From assembly GCF_003696345.1 (NCBI RefSeq), contig NZ_RFLX01000003.1, positions 248,001 to 312,000 of the forward strand: DNA of 64,000 nt. Direction: 5' to 3'. Position 1 is the stretch's first letter, and each line of letters begins with the position of its first letter. The position numbers and the translations under genes were made by a program. This stretch comes from Teichococcus wenyumeiae. Lineage in GTDB: Bacteria > Pseudomonadota > Alphaproteobacteria > Acetobacterales > Acetobacteraceae. Positions 1 through 8,528 of this stretch are shown one piece after another. Below the pieces are notes generated by a model. The model was not told where the DNA came from. It saw only the letters and a program-made list of their open reading frames with translations, and did not search any database.

Positions 1-858
1 ATCGAAGCCCAGCGGCACCACCAGCGCATCGGGCGCGAAGCCCTTGATCCGCTCCAGCCCCGCATCGATCGCGGCCAGCCAGGCCTCGTCGCTGCTGCCG
101 CGGCGCAGCGGCAGGTTGAGGTTGAAGCCCTGGCCGGCACCGCCGCCGGTCTCGCCGGCATGGCCGACATACCAGGGATAATAGCCGGAAGGATCGCCGT
201 GGACGGACACGGTGAGCACATCGGCGCGGTCCCAGAAGATCCCCTGGGTGCCGTTGCCGTGGTGCGCGTCGATGTCGAGCGTCGCCACCCGATTCGCGCC
301 GGCATCCCGCAGGCGCTGGGCGGCGAGGGCGCTGTTGTTGAGGTAGCAGTGCCCGCCGGCCCGGCCCGCATAGGCATGGTGCCCGGGGGGGCGGCAGAGG
401 GCATAGGCGGTGCCACCCTTCGCCACCGAATCCGCCGCGGCCAGTGCCACGCCGGCGGCGCCGGCCGCCGCTTCCCAGGTGCCGGTGCCGATGGGGCAGG
501 CATTGTCCGCTGTGTACCAGCCGACGCGGCCGATGATGGATTCCGGGCAGACCGCGCCCTGCGCCAGCATCTCCGGCGAGGGATGCATGTTGGGCACCGC
601 CTCCGGCCCCCGTTCCTGCAGCCCGTTCCAGCCGCGCGCGGCGCTTTCCAGGAAGTCCACATAGCCGGCGTCATGGACGGAGAGCAGCGCCTCCCGCGTC
701 GCCGCGTCAGGCTCCGCCGGTACCAACCCCAGGCGGTGCAGGGCGGAGAGCAGGGCGCCCGCCCGCTCCGGCACCTCAAAATTCGCGCGAACCTGGCCGC
801 GCTGGAGGAAGAACTGCGGCGTGTGCCTTAACTGGCTGGGATGGGCGAAGGTCTGCAT
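1..858 (-). CDS. Histone deacetylase family protein (acetylpolyamine amidohydrolase-like), 3' end outside window
   Basis: Zinc-dependent deacetylase of the arginase/deacetylase fold, probably acting on acetylated polyamines or other small N-acetyl amides in the cytoplasm. The first 286 codons are present, beginning MQTFAHPSQLRHTP; the carboxyl end is lost at the window edge. Visible family motifs are RPPGHHA (paired catalytic histidines) and DIDAHHGNGTQ (metal-binding Asp and His). An open frame runs from the ATG at 858 to base 1 without a stop. It is divergent from the peptide-transport operon starting at 953, with a 94-base shared upstream region. The exact substrate cannot be told from sequence. 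The family assignment is secure. Confidence 0.9.
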   Translation of the reverse strand, partial: MQTFAHPSQLRHTPQFFLQRGQVRANFEVPERAGALLSALHRLGLVPAEPDAATREALLSVHDAGYVDFLESAARGWNGLQERGPEAVPNMHPSPEMLAQGAVCPESIIGRVGWYTADNACPIGTGTWEAAAGAAGVALAAADSVAKGGTAYALCRPPGHHAYAGRAGGHCYLNNSALAAQRLRDAGANRVATLDIDAHHGNGTQGIFWDRADVLTVSVHGDPSGYYPWYVGHAGETGGGAGQGFNLNLPLRRGSSDEAWLAAIDAGLERIKGFAPDALVVPLGFD

Positions 859-889
859 GGTGACGTGACGCTAGGACGGAGAGGCGGGC

Positions 890-918
890 TTGTCGATCCG
901 CCCCGGTGAAGGCTAGCG
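890..918 (+). promoter_or_regulatory. Putative sigma70-type promoter of the peptide-transport operon
   Basis: TTGTCG (890-895) and CTAGCG (913-918) are separated by 17 bases and lie about 35 bases upstream of the substrate-binding protein start codon. This is a motif match by eye only. Confidence 0.35.
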
Positions 919-952
919 TTCTCGCCAAGGGAAGTTCCAACGGAGTGAATCG

Positions 953-2539
953 ATGACTGTGTCGCGTCGCGGCCTGATGGCCGCCGCTGCTGTGCTGCCC
1001 GTTCTTTGGCGTGTCGAGGACGCCATCGCGCAGGGCGTGCAGCCCAAGCGCGGCGGCACGCTGAACAGCATCGTGAATCCCGAGCCGCCGATTCTCCACG
1101 TCGGCATCAACAACCAGGCGCCGACCCTCATCATCGGTGGCAAGATCTTCCAGGGCCTGCTGCGCTACGACGCGAAGCTGGGCCCGATGCCGGAACTGGC
1201 GAAGAGCTGGGAGGTGAGCCCCGACGGGCTCGAATATACCTTCCGCCTGCAGGAGAATGTTAAGTTCCACGACGGCAAGCCGATGACGGCGGACGACGTG
1301 GTCTTCTCCATCATGAAATTCCACATGGAGGTCTCGCCCCGTGCCCGCGGCGTCTTCGCCCGCATCAAGGAAGGCGTGGCGGTCAACCCGACCACGGTGA
1401 AGTTCGTCCTCTCCGAGCCCTTCGAGCCCTTCCTGCTGATGTTCGACAACACGGTCTCGGCCATCGTGCCGAAGCACCTGTTCGACGGGCAGGACTACCG
1501 GCAGGCGCCGGCGGTGCAGAAGCCGATCGGCACCGGCCCCTTCAAGTTCGCCGAGTGGCAGCGCGGCAACTTCATCAGGCTGGAGCGCTTCGACGAATAC
1601 TGGAAGCCGGGCCAGCCCTACCTGGACGCCATCATCTACCGCGTGGTGCCGGACAGCCAGAGCCGCCGCTTGGCGCTGGAATCCGGCCAGGTGCAGCTGA
1701 CGCAGTCCAACGACATCGAGCCCTTCGACGTGCCGCAGATGCGCGCGCGCCCGAACCTGGAGGTGAAGACCACCGGCTGGGAATACATGGGCCCGCTGAT
1801 GTGGATGGACTTCAACCACCGCGTGAAGCCTCTGGACGACGTGCGGGTGCGCCGGGCGCTGACCATGGCGGCGAACCGCGACTTCATCGCGCAGCGCCTG
1901 TGGTTCGGCATCGGCAAGCCGGCGACCGGCCCCTTCCACAGCGCCACGCGCTTCTACGACGCCAGCGCCAAGGCGCCGGCCTATAATGTGGAAGCGGCCA
2001 AGAAGCTGCTGGACGAGGCCGGGCTGAAGCCGAACGGGCAGGGCGTGCGCTTCACCATCAAGCATCTCAGCCTGCCTTACGGCGAGGTCTTCACCCGCCT
2101 GGGTGAGTTCCTGCGCCAGTCCTTCCGCCAGGTCGGCGTGGACCTGCAGCTGGAAAGCGTGGATGTCGGCACCTGGTCCCAGCGCACCGCCAACTGGGAT
2201 TTCGATACCACCATCAACTACCTCTATCAGTATGGCGACCCGACGCTGGGCGTGGAGCGCAGCTACGTCTCCACCAACATCAAGAAGATCCTCTTCTCCA
2301 ATGTCGCCGGCTACGAGAACCCGAAGGTGGACGACCTGTTCAAGCAGGGCCGCGATGCCGCCGACCCCAAGGTGCGCCAGCAGGTCTTCAGCGAGGTGCA
2401 GAAGATCCTGGTCGATGATGTGCCCCTGCTCTGGCTGATGGAGATGTCCTTTCCCACCATCTACGACAAGAAGCTGAACAACGTGATCACCTCGGGCTCC
2501 GGCGTGCACGCCAGCTTCGACGACGTGTTCCTGGCCTGA
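953..2539 (+). CDS. ABC transporter substrate-binding protein, SBP_bac_5 (Dpp/Opp) family
   Basis: Periplasmic receptor of a peptide-type ABC importer, 528 residues, the usual length for family 5 binding proteins. The N-terminus TVSRRGLMAAAAVLPV looks like a twin-arginine (Tat) signal, with the cleavage region near AIAQG. Family features include the GGTLNS start of the mature protein, the segment NVKFHDGKPMTADDVVFS, and KPIGTGPFKF near residue 185. A Shine-Dalgarno-like ACGGAG lies before the ATG at 953. It is followed 7 bases later by the first permease, so it is the first gene of an operon reaching to 10013. Binding specificity (di/oligopeptide, glutathione or another amide) is not decidable; the downstream hydrolases suggest N-acyl or carbamoyl amino acids or short peptides. 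Confidence 0.92.
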   Translation: MTVSRRGLMAAAAVLPVLWRVEDAIAQGVQPKRGGTLNSIVNPEPPILHVGINNQAPTLIIGGKIFQGLLRYDAKLGPMPELAKSWEVSPDGLEYTFRLQENVKFHDGKPMTADDVVFSIMKFHMEVSPRARGVFARIKEGVAVNPTTVKFVLSEPFEPFLLMFDNTVSAIVPKHLFDGQDYRQAPAVQKPIGTGPFKFAEWQRGNFIRLERFDEYWKPGQPYLDAIIYRVVPDSQSRRLALESGQVQLTQSNDIEPFDVPQMRARPNLEVKTTGWEYMGPLMWMDFNHRVKPLDDVRVRRALTMAANRDFIAQRLWFGIGKPATGPFHSATRFYDASAKAPAYNVEAAKKLLDEAGLKPNGQGVRFTIKHLSLPYGEVFTRLGEFLRQSFRQVGVDLQLESVDVGTWSQRTANWDFDTTINYLYQYGDPTLGVERSYVSTNIKKILFSNVAGYENPKVDDLFKQGRDAADPKVRQQVFSEVQKILVDDVPLLWLMEMSFPTIYDKKLNNVITSGSGVHASFDDVFLA

Positions 2540-2546
2540 CGGTCGC

Positions 2547-3530
2547 ATGGAACTGTCGCGTCTCCCTGCTTATCTGGCGGGGCGTCTGGTCAAGGCGGCG
2601 CTCGTGGTGCTTGCGATCGTCGTCTGCAATTTCTTTCTCATCCACGCCGCACCCGGCGACCCGGCGAGTATCATCGCCGGGCAATCCGGCGCGGCGGACG
2701 CGAAGTTCCTGGAGCAGCTGCGGGCGCAGTTCGGGCTGGACCAGCCGCTTTACGTGCAGCTCTGGCTGTACCTGAAGGGCATCCTGACGCTCGACCTGGG
2801 CTTCAGCCACCGGCAGCAGGCCAGCGTCGCCTCGCTGGTGCTGGACCGGTTGCCGGCCACCCTGCTGCTGACCGGCGCCGCCTTCATCTTCGCCGTCGTG
2901 CTGGGCGTGACCATGGGCGCCCTGGCGGCGCGGCGCGTCGGCACCTGGTCTGATTCCGTCATCACCGTGCTGGCCCTGACCTTCTATGCCACGCCGCTCT
3001 TCTGGGTGGGGCTGATGCTGGTGCTGCTGTTCAGCGTGACGCTGGAATGGCTGCCCTCCTTCGGCATGATGTCCGTGGGGGTGGAACTCTCGGGTGTCGG
3101 CAAGATGCTCGATATCGGCAAGCATCTTCTGCTGCCGGCGCTGACGCTCGGGCTCTTTTATGTCGCGGTCTATGCGCGCCTGTCGCGTGCCACGATGCTG
3201 GAGGTGGCGGACCAGGACTTCGTGAAGACCGCGCGCGCCAAGGGCGTGCCGGAGGGGCGCATCCTGCGCCGGCACATCCTGCGCAACGCGCTGCTGCCGG
3301 TCATTACCTTCGCCGGCATCCAGGCGGGGCAGTTGATCGGCGGCTCCATCCTGGTGGAAACCGTCTTCGCCTGGCCCGGCATCGGCCGGCTGGCCTTCGA
3401 GGCGCTGCTGGCGCGCGACTATCAGGTGCTCATGGGCGTCTTCTTCTGCACCAGCGTCATGGTGGTGCTGTTCAACCTCGTCACGGACCTGCTCTACGCG
3501 GTCATCGATCCGCGCGTGGAGGTGTCGTGA
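2547..3530 (+). CDS. ABC transporter permease, DppB/OppB type
   Basis: Inner-membrane permease of the peptide importer, 327 residues with about six hydrophobic segments. The first is near residues 12-30 (VKAALVVLAIVVCNFFLIHAA), followed by the family motif APGDPASI. The EAA loop (coupling helix) is visible around DFVKTARAKGVPEGRIL, followed by HILRNALLPVITFAG. The start is the ATG at 2547, just after the binding-protein stop. Its TGA overlaps the next permease's ATG (ATGA type), implying translational coupling. Together with the following permease it would form the heterodimeric channel. Confidence 0.93.
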   Translation: MELSRLPAYLAGRLVKAALVVLAIVVCNFFLIHAAPGDPASIIAGQSGAADAKFLEQLRAQFGLDQPLYVQLWLYLKGILTLDLGFSHRQQASVASLVLDRLPATLLLTGAAFIFAVVLGVTMGALAARRVGTWSDSVITVLALTFYATPLFWVGLMLVLLFSVTLEWLPSFGMMSVGVELSGVGKMLDIGKHLLLPALTLGLFYVAVYARLSRATMLEVADQDFVKTARAKGVPEGRILRRHILRNALLPVITFAGIQAGQLIGGSILVETVFAWPGIGRLAFEALLARDYQVLMGVFFCTSVMVVLFNLVTDLLYAVIDPRVEVS

Positions 3531-4375
3531 TGAAGACCTTCTGGCGCAACTTCGCCCGCAACCGCGGCGCGGTGGTGGGGCTGTTCATCCTGCTGCTCGT
3601 CATTGTCGTCGCCATCGGCGCGCCCTGGTTCTTCCCCGGCAGCCCCTGGGACATGGCGGGCGCGCCCTTCATGCCGCCGGGCGAGATGGGCATGCTTCTG
3701 GGCTCCGACAGCCTTGGGCGCGATGTCGCCTCCGGCATCGCGCATGGCGCGCGGGTGTCGCTGCTGGTCGGCGGCGTCTCCACGGTGGTGGCGCTGGTGA
3801 TCGGCGTCGGCCTGGGCGCCATCGCGGGTTATCTCGGTGGCTGGGCGGATGACGTGGTGATGCGCTTCACCGAGTTCTTCCAGACCATCCCGTCCTTCGT
3901 GCTGGCCATCCTGCTGGTGGCGATCTTCACGCCCAGCATCCAGTCCATTGTCTTCGCCATTGCCGTGGTGTCCTGGCCGCCGGTGGCGCGCGTGGTGCGG
4001 GCGGAGTTCCTGTCGCTGCGTTCGCGCGAATTCGTGCAGGCCTCTGAAGTGCTGGGCAAGTCGCGCGTCTCCATCGTGCTGGGCGATATCCTGCCGAATG
4101 CGCTCTCGCCGATCGTGGTGCTGTCCTCGCTGATGGTGGCTTCGGCGATCCTGCTGGAAAGCGCGTTGTCCTTCCTCGGCCTAGGCGACCCGAACCTGAT
4201 GTCCTGGGGCTTCCTGATCGGTTCCGGCCGCAGTGTCATCCGCATCGCCTGGTGGATGAGCGTGTTTCCCGGCATCGCCATCTTCCTCACCGTGCTCTCC
4301 CTCAATCTGGTGGGCGAGGGCCTGTCCGACGCGCTGAACCCGCGACTGGCCCGCAACCGTGGAGGCAAGCCATGA
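3530..4375 (+). CDS. ABC transporter permease, DppC/OppC type
   Basis: Second inner-membrane permease, 281 residues starting MKTFWRNFARNRGAVVGLF, with the typical N-terminal helix and the family motif LGSDSLGRDVASGIAHGARVSL. The EAA coupling loop is seen in REFVQASEVLGKSRVSIVLGDILPNALSPIVV. The ATG at 3530 shares one base with the stop of the upstream permease, and the gene ends in an ATGA overlap with the ATPase gene. An open frame extends further upstream inside the first permease, but that part is an antisense-like shadow without family similarity, so the start at 3530 is chosen. Confidence 0.93.
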   Translation: MKTFWRNFARNRGAVVGLFILLLVIVVAIGAPWFFPGSPWDMAGAPFMPPGEMGMLLGSDSLGRDVASGIAHGARVSLLVGGVSTVVALVIGVGLGAIAGYLGGWADDVVMRFTEFFQTIPSFVLAILLVAIFTPSIQSIVFAIAVVSWPPVARVVRAEFLSLRSREFVQASEVLGKSRVSIVLGDILPNALSPIVVLSSLMVASAILLESALSFLGLGDPNLMSWGFLIGSGRSVIRIAWWMSVFPGIAIFLTVLSLNLVGEGLSDALNPRLARNRGGKP

Positions 4376-5979
4376 CCCGCCTGCTGACGGTCGAAGACCT
4401 CACCGTGGCGCTGCCCGCCGGCGCCGACCGGCCGCATGCGGTGGAGAACCTTTCGCTGCATCTCGATGCCGGCGAGATCCTCTGCGTGGTGGGTGAGAGC
4501 GGCTCGGGCAAATCCATCACCGCCAATGCGGTGATGGGGCTGCTGCCCAAGCTGCTGAAGGTGAAGTCCGGCAAGATCACCTTCGAGGGCGAGGACGTTC
4601 TTTCGCTGTCGGAGGAAGCGCTGCGCGGCCGGCGCGGCCGCCGCATGGCCATGGTGTTCCAGGAGCCGATGACGGCGCTGAACCCGCTGATGCGGGTGGG
4701 CGACCAGATCGCCGAGGCCCTGGCGGTGCATGGCCGGTCCCAGGATGCTGTCAGACGCGTGCCGGAACTGCTGGCGGCGGTGAACCTGCCGGACCCAGCG
4801 GCTATCGCAAAGAGCCACCCGTTCCGCCTTTCCGGCGGTCAGCGGCAGCGCGTGATGATCGCGATGGCGCTGGCGCTGGAACCGGCGCTGCTGATCGCGG
4901 ATGAGCCGACCACGGCGCTGGACGTGACCACGCAGATGCAGATCCTGCGCCTGGTCCGCGAGGTCCAGCAGCGGCGCGGCATGGGCGTGATGTTCATCAC
5001 CCATGACTTCGGCGTGGTGGCGGAGATCGCCGACCGGGTCGTGGTGATGCAGCATGGCCGCATCGTGGAGCAGGGGCCGGCGCAGCAGGTGCTGAATGCG
5101 CCGACGCATCCCTATACCCGCGCGCTGATCGCCGCCGTGCCGCATGGCGATGCCGCGAAGCAGACCGCGCCCACCCGCACTCCGGTGCTGGAGATGAAGG
5201 GCGTGGAGAAGACCTACCAGCGCGGCGGCTGGTTCGGCGCCAAGGCGGTGGTGCGGGCGGTGCACAATGCCGACTTCACCCTCTACAAGGGCGAGACGCT
5301 GGGTCTGGTCGGTGAAAGCGGTTCTGGCAAGTCCACGCTGGCGCGCTGCGTGGTGCGGCTGGTGCAGCCGGAGAAGGGCGAGATCATCTTCGCGGGGAAG
5401 GACCTGCGGCCGCTCTCCCGCAACGGCTGGCTGCCTTACCGCAAGCGCATCCAGATGGTGTTCCAGGACCCCTATGCCTCGCTGAACCCGCGCCGCAAGG
5501 TGGGGGATGCCATCGCGGAAGGGCCGATCACGCATGGCGTGCCGCCCGCCGAGGCGCGGGCCCGCGCGGCGGAGCTGCTGCGGCTGGTGCAGCTCGACCC
5601 CTCGGCGCTGGAACGCTACCCGCATGAATTCAGCGGCGGGCAGCGGCAGCGCATCGGGCTGGCGCGGGCGCTGGCGATGCAGCCGGAACTGCTGATCGCC
5701 GACGAGCCTGTCTCGGCGCTGGATGTTTCGGTGCAGGCGCAGGTGCTGAACCTGCTGGCGGATATCCGCAAGCGGCTGGGCCTCACCATGCTCTTCATCA
5801 CCCACGACCTCCGCGTGGCGGCGCAGATCTGCGACCGCATCGCGGTCATGCAGCGCGGCGCCATCGTGGAACTGGGCACCACCGCCCAGGTCTTCGGCGC
5901 GCCCAAGCACGCCTATACCCGCGCGCTGCTCGACAGCATTCCCGGCCAGGGCTGGACCCCGCCGGCGCTTTCCGCCTGA
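4372..5979 (+). CDS. Fused dual ATP-binding protein of the peptide ABC importer (DppD-DppF type)
   Basis: A single 535-residue polypeptide carrying two ABC ATPase domains, where enteric Dpp/Opp systems use two separate subunits. The first half has Walker A GESGSGKS near residue 40, signature LSGGQRQR and Walker [13 protein letters not shown]. The second half has [28 protein letters not shown] and [12 protein letters not shown]. Each half ends with the oligopeptide-transporter tail HPYTRALI or [13 protein letters not shown]. The ATG at 4372 overlaps the stop of the preceding permease. Both nucleotide sites look complete. Fused forms are common in proteobacterial GsiA-like systems. Confidence 0.93.
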   Translation: MTRLLTVEDLTVALPAGADRPHAVENLSLHLDAGEILCVVGESGSGKSITANAVMGLLPKLLKVKSGKITFEGEDVLSLSEEALRGRRGRRMAMVFQEPMTALNPLMRVGDQIAEALAVHGRSQDAVRRVPELLAAVNLPDPAAIAKSHPFRLSGGQRQRVMIAMALALEPALLIADEPTTALDVTTQMQILRLVREVQQRRGMGVMFITHDFGVVAEIADRVVVMQHGRIVEQGPAQQVLNAPTHPYTRALIAAVPHGDAAKQTAPTRTPVLEMKGVEKTYQRGGWFGAKAVVRAVHNADFTLYKGETLGLVGESGSGKSTLARCVVRLVQPEKGEIIFAGKDLRPLSRNGWLPYRKRIQMVFQDPYASLNPRRKVGDAIAEGPITHGVPPAEARARAAELLRLVQLDPSALERYPHEFSGGQRQRIGLARALAMQPELLIADEPVSALDVSVQAQVLNLLADIRKRLGLTMLFITHDLRVAAQICDRIAVMQRGAIVELGTTAQVFGAPKHAYTRALLDSIPGQGWTPPALSA

Positions 5980-5993
5980 AGGATACCCGATAC

Positions 5994-7283
5994 ATGACGA
6001 CCCTCGACCCCGGCGCGCGGCGCGCCATCCTGGATGCGGTGACGGCGCTGGAGGCTGAATCGGTCGCCGCGCTGGAGCGGCTGGTGCGCTGCCCCTCCAC
6101 GTTGGGCAACGAAGCCTCGGCACTGGATGAGATGGCGCGGAACTACGAGGCCCTGGGCCTGACGCCGCAGCGCATCCCGACCGTGCCCGCCAAGCTGGCG
6201 GACCACCCCGGCTTCTCGCCGCCGCTGATTTCCTATGAAGGGCGCGACAATGTCGCCGCCGTCTACAAGCCGCGCGAGCGCAAGGGCCGCAGCCTGGTGC
6301 TGCAAGGGCATGTGGACGTGGTGCCGGAAGGTGCCGCCGACATCTGGGCGACGCCGCCCTACGAGCCCTCGATCCGTGATGGCCGCATGTATGGCCGTGG
6401 CGCGGGCGACATGAAGGCCGGCGACATCTCCAATGTCATGGCCTTCAGGGCGCTGCAGCTCGCGGGTTTGCAGCCGGCGGCGGAAGTGCAGTTCCATTCC
6501 GTCATCGAGGAAGAATGCACCGGCAATGGCGCACTGGCCTGCATGATGGCGCTGCCGAAATGCGATGCCGTCATCATCCCTGAGCCCGGCCCGGGCGTGG
6601 AGGGCCTCTATACCGCCGAGGTCGGCGTGATCTGGGCCTGGGTGACGGTGACGGGCCGCCCGGTGCATGTGCGCGACATGCAGGCCGGCGTGAATGCCAT
6701 CGAGGCCGCCTATGTCATCTCCCAGCGCTTCAAGGCCTATGAGGCGGAGATGAACCGGGCGGAGAATGTCCACTCCTCCTTCTTCGGCGTGAACCACCCG
6801 GTGAACGTCAATTTCGGCACGGTGCAGGGCGGCGAGTGGAACAGCTCCGTCCCCACCCGCACCAAGATCGGCCTGCGCGTCGGCATCATGGTCGGCAATA
6901 CCGCAAAGCAGGTGAAGGCCGATATCGAGCGGCTGGTGGCCGAGGCCGCGGCGGATGAGCGGCTGCGCGGCACCAAGGTGGAGCTGGAATTCGCCGGCTT
7001 CATGGCCGACCCCTGCATCTTCGACAAGGAAGCGCCCATCGTGAAGATGGTGCAGCGCCACTTCGCGGAAGCGAATGGCCGCGAGCTGCGCGACTACCCG
7101 GCTTCCGGCCTGACCGATGGCCGCTTCTTCGAGCTGTACCAGGGCACGCCAGTGGCCTGCTTCGGCCCGGATGCGGATTCGATCCATGGCATCGATGAAA
7201 GCGTTGGCCTGGATAGCTTCCACGCCACCACCAGGACCATCGCGCTCACCATCGCCGAGTGGTGCGGGGTGGAGAAGGCGTGA
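5994..7283 (+). CDS. M20 family metallopeptidase (ArgE/DapE-type deacylase)
   Basis: Probable cytoplasmic zinc hydrolase of 429 residues cleaving an N-acyl amino acid or a short peptide. M20 motifs are in order: QGHVDVVPEG (first metal His and Asp), GRGAGDMKAGD (bridging Asp) and IEEECTGNGAL (catalytic Glu pair). The C-terminal metal His is plausibly the one in PDADSIHGIDE. Homologues are usually annotated as acetylornithine deacetylase/succinyl-diaminopimelate desuccinylase-like. A genuine dapE lies at 36564, so this paralogue most likely serves the imported substrate. It starts 14 bases after the transporter ATPase and overlaps the next hydrolase by 4 bases. Confidence 0.9.
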   Translation: MTTLDPGARRAILDAVTALEAESVAALERLVRCPSTLGNEASALDEMARNYEALGLTPQRIPTVPAKLADHPGFSPPLISYEGRDNVAAVYKPRERKGRSLVLQGHVDVVPEGAADIWATPPYEPSIRDGRMYGRGAGDMKAGDISNVMAFRALQLAGLQPAAEVQFHSVIEEECTGNGALACMMALPKCDAVIIPEPGPGVEGLYTAEVGVIWAWVTVTGRPVHVRDMQAGVNAIEAAYVISQRFKAYEAEMNRAENVHSSFFGVNHPVNVNFGTVQGGEWNSSVPTRTKIGLRVGIMVGNTAKQVKADIERLVAEAAADERLRGTKVELEFAGFMADPCIFDKEAPIVKMVQRHFAEANGRELRDYPASGLTDGRFFELYQGTPVACFGPDADSIHGIDESVGLDSFHATTRTIALTIAEWCGVEKA

Positions 7284-8524
7284 CCAAGACGAACCTGCCG
7301 GTCTCCGGCGCCCGGCTCTGGGACAGCCTGATGGAGATGGCGCGCATCGGCGCCACTCCCAAGGGCGGTTGCAACCGCCAGACCCTGACGGAACTGGATG
7401 GCGCCGGCCGCGCTTTGCTGCGCCGCTGGGCCGAGGAAGTCGGGTGCGGCCTGACCGTGGACCGCGTCGGCAACATGGTGCTGCGGCGGGAGGGGCGGGA
7501 CCCCTCCCGCCCGGCGGTGGCCATCGGCAGCCACCTGGATACCCAGCCGACCGGCGGCAAGTTCGACGGCGTGCTGGGCGTGCTGGCGGGGCTGGAAGTG
7601 CTGCGCGCGCTGCATGAATCCCGCATCGAGACCGATGCGCCCATTGTCCTGATCAACTGGACCAATGAGGAAGGCGCCCGCTTCTCGCCGCCCATGATGG
7701 GCAGCGGCGTCGCCATGGGCCTCTTCGAGGAAGCCGAGGTGCTGGCGAAGCAGGACCCGGCCGGCGCCGTCTTCGGTGAGGAGTTGCGCCGCATCGGCTG
7801 GCAGGGCGAGGCCGATCCCACGGCGCTGCAATCCCTCGGCGCGTATTTCGAGTTGCATATCGAGCAGGGGCCGCTGCTGGAGCGCGCCGGCATTCCCGTC
7901 GGCATCGTGGATCGCGCGCTGGCCCAGGCCTGGTTCGACGTGACGGTGACGGGGGAGGAGGCCCATGCCGGCTCCGCCATGCCGCCGCGCCGCGATGCCC
8001 TGGTGGCCGCCGCCATGCTGGTGCAGGCGGTGGAGGAGATCGCACTGGCCGAGGGCGGGCGCGGCACCGTGGGCCGCCTGACCTTGCAGCCGGACAGCCG
8101 CAATGTCGTTCCTTCCCGTGTCTGGTTCAGCGTCGATCTGCGGCATGGGGACGAGGCCGCCCTGGCGCGCATGGGCGTGGCCCTGCGGGAACGCGCGGCC
8201 AGCCTCGCCGCCCGCCGGCGCGTCGGCATCGAGGTCGAGGATTTCTGGACCTTCCCGCTGACGCCCTTCGCGCCCGCGCTGGTCGAGGCGCTGGAGCAGG
8301 CGGCGCGTGGTCGCGGCCTGAACTACCAGGTGATGCCGACCGGCATCGGGCATGATGCCGTCTATGTCGCGCGGCGGGTGCCGACCGCGATGATCTTCGT
8401 GCCCTGCGAGGACGGCATCAGCCACAACGAAGCGGAAAACATCACCCCCGCCTGGGCCGAGGCCGGGCTGGTGGTGCTGGCCGATGCCGTGCTGGCCACA
8501 GCCGGCCGCGCCAAAACGGAGTAG
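7280..8524 (+). CDS. Zn-dependent hydrolase, M20 hydantoinase/carbamoylase family
   Basis: A 414-residue amidohydrolase of the AllC/HyuC/beta-ureidopropionase group, which removes N-carbamoyl or related groups from amino acids or ureides. Visible motifs are IGSHLDTQPTGGKFDGVLG (metal ligands), WTNEEGARFSPPMMGSG (catalytic Glu pair), ELHIEQGPLLE (metal His) and the C-terminal SHNEAENI. The GTG at 7280 is chosen as start because it overlaps the preceding stop and follows GGAG at 7271; a GTG at 7259 is the alternative. A close paralogue of identical length is encoded at 24304-25548 on the other strand. Confidence 0.9.
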   Translation: MTKTNLPVSGARLWDSLMEMARIGATPKGGCNRQTLTELDGAGRALLRRWAEEVGCGLTVDRVGNMVLRREGRDPSRPAVAIGSHLDTQPTGGKFDGVLGVLAGLEVLRALHESRIETDAPIVLINWTNEEGARFSPPMMGSGVAMGLFEEAEVLAKQDPAGAVFGEELRRIGWQGEADPTALQSLGAYFELHIEQGPLLERAGIPVGIVDRALAQAWFDVTVTGEEAHAGSAMPPRRDALVAAAMLVQAVEEIALAEGGRGTVGRLTLQPDSRNVVPSRVWFSVDLRHGDEAALARMGVALRERAASLAARRRVGIEVEDFWTFPLTPFAPALVEALEQAARGRGLNYQVMPTGIGHDAVYVARRVPTAMIFVPCEDGISHNEAENITPAWAEAGLVVLADAVLATAGRAKTE

Positions 8525-8528
8525 ATCC

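Noticed and set aside
776-2548. Long minus-strand open frame antisense to the substrate-binding protein.
   Set aside because: High GC leaves such shadow frames; the composition is His/Arg/Gly-rich and no family is visible, whereas the plus strand encodes a clear protein.
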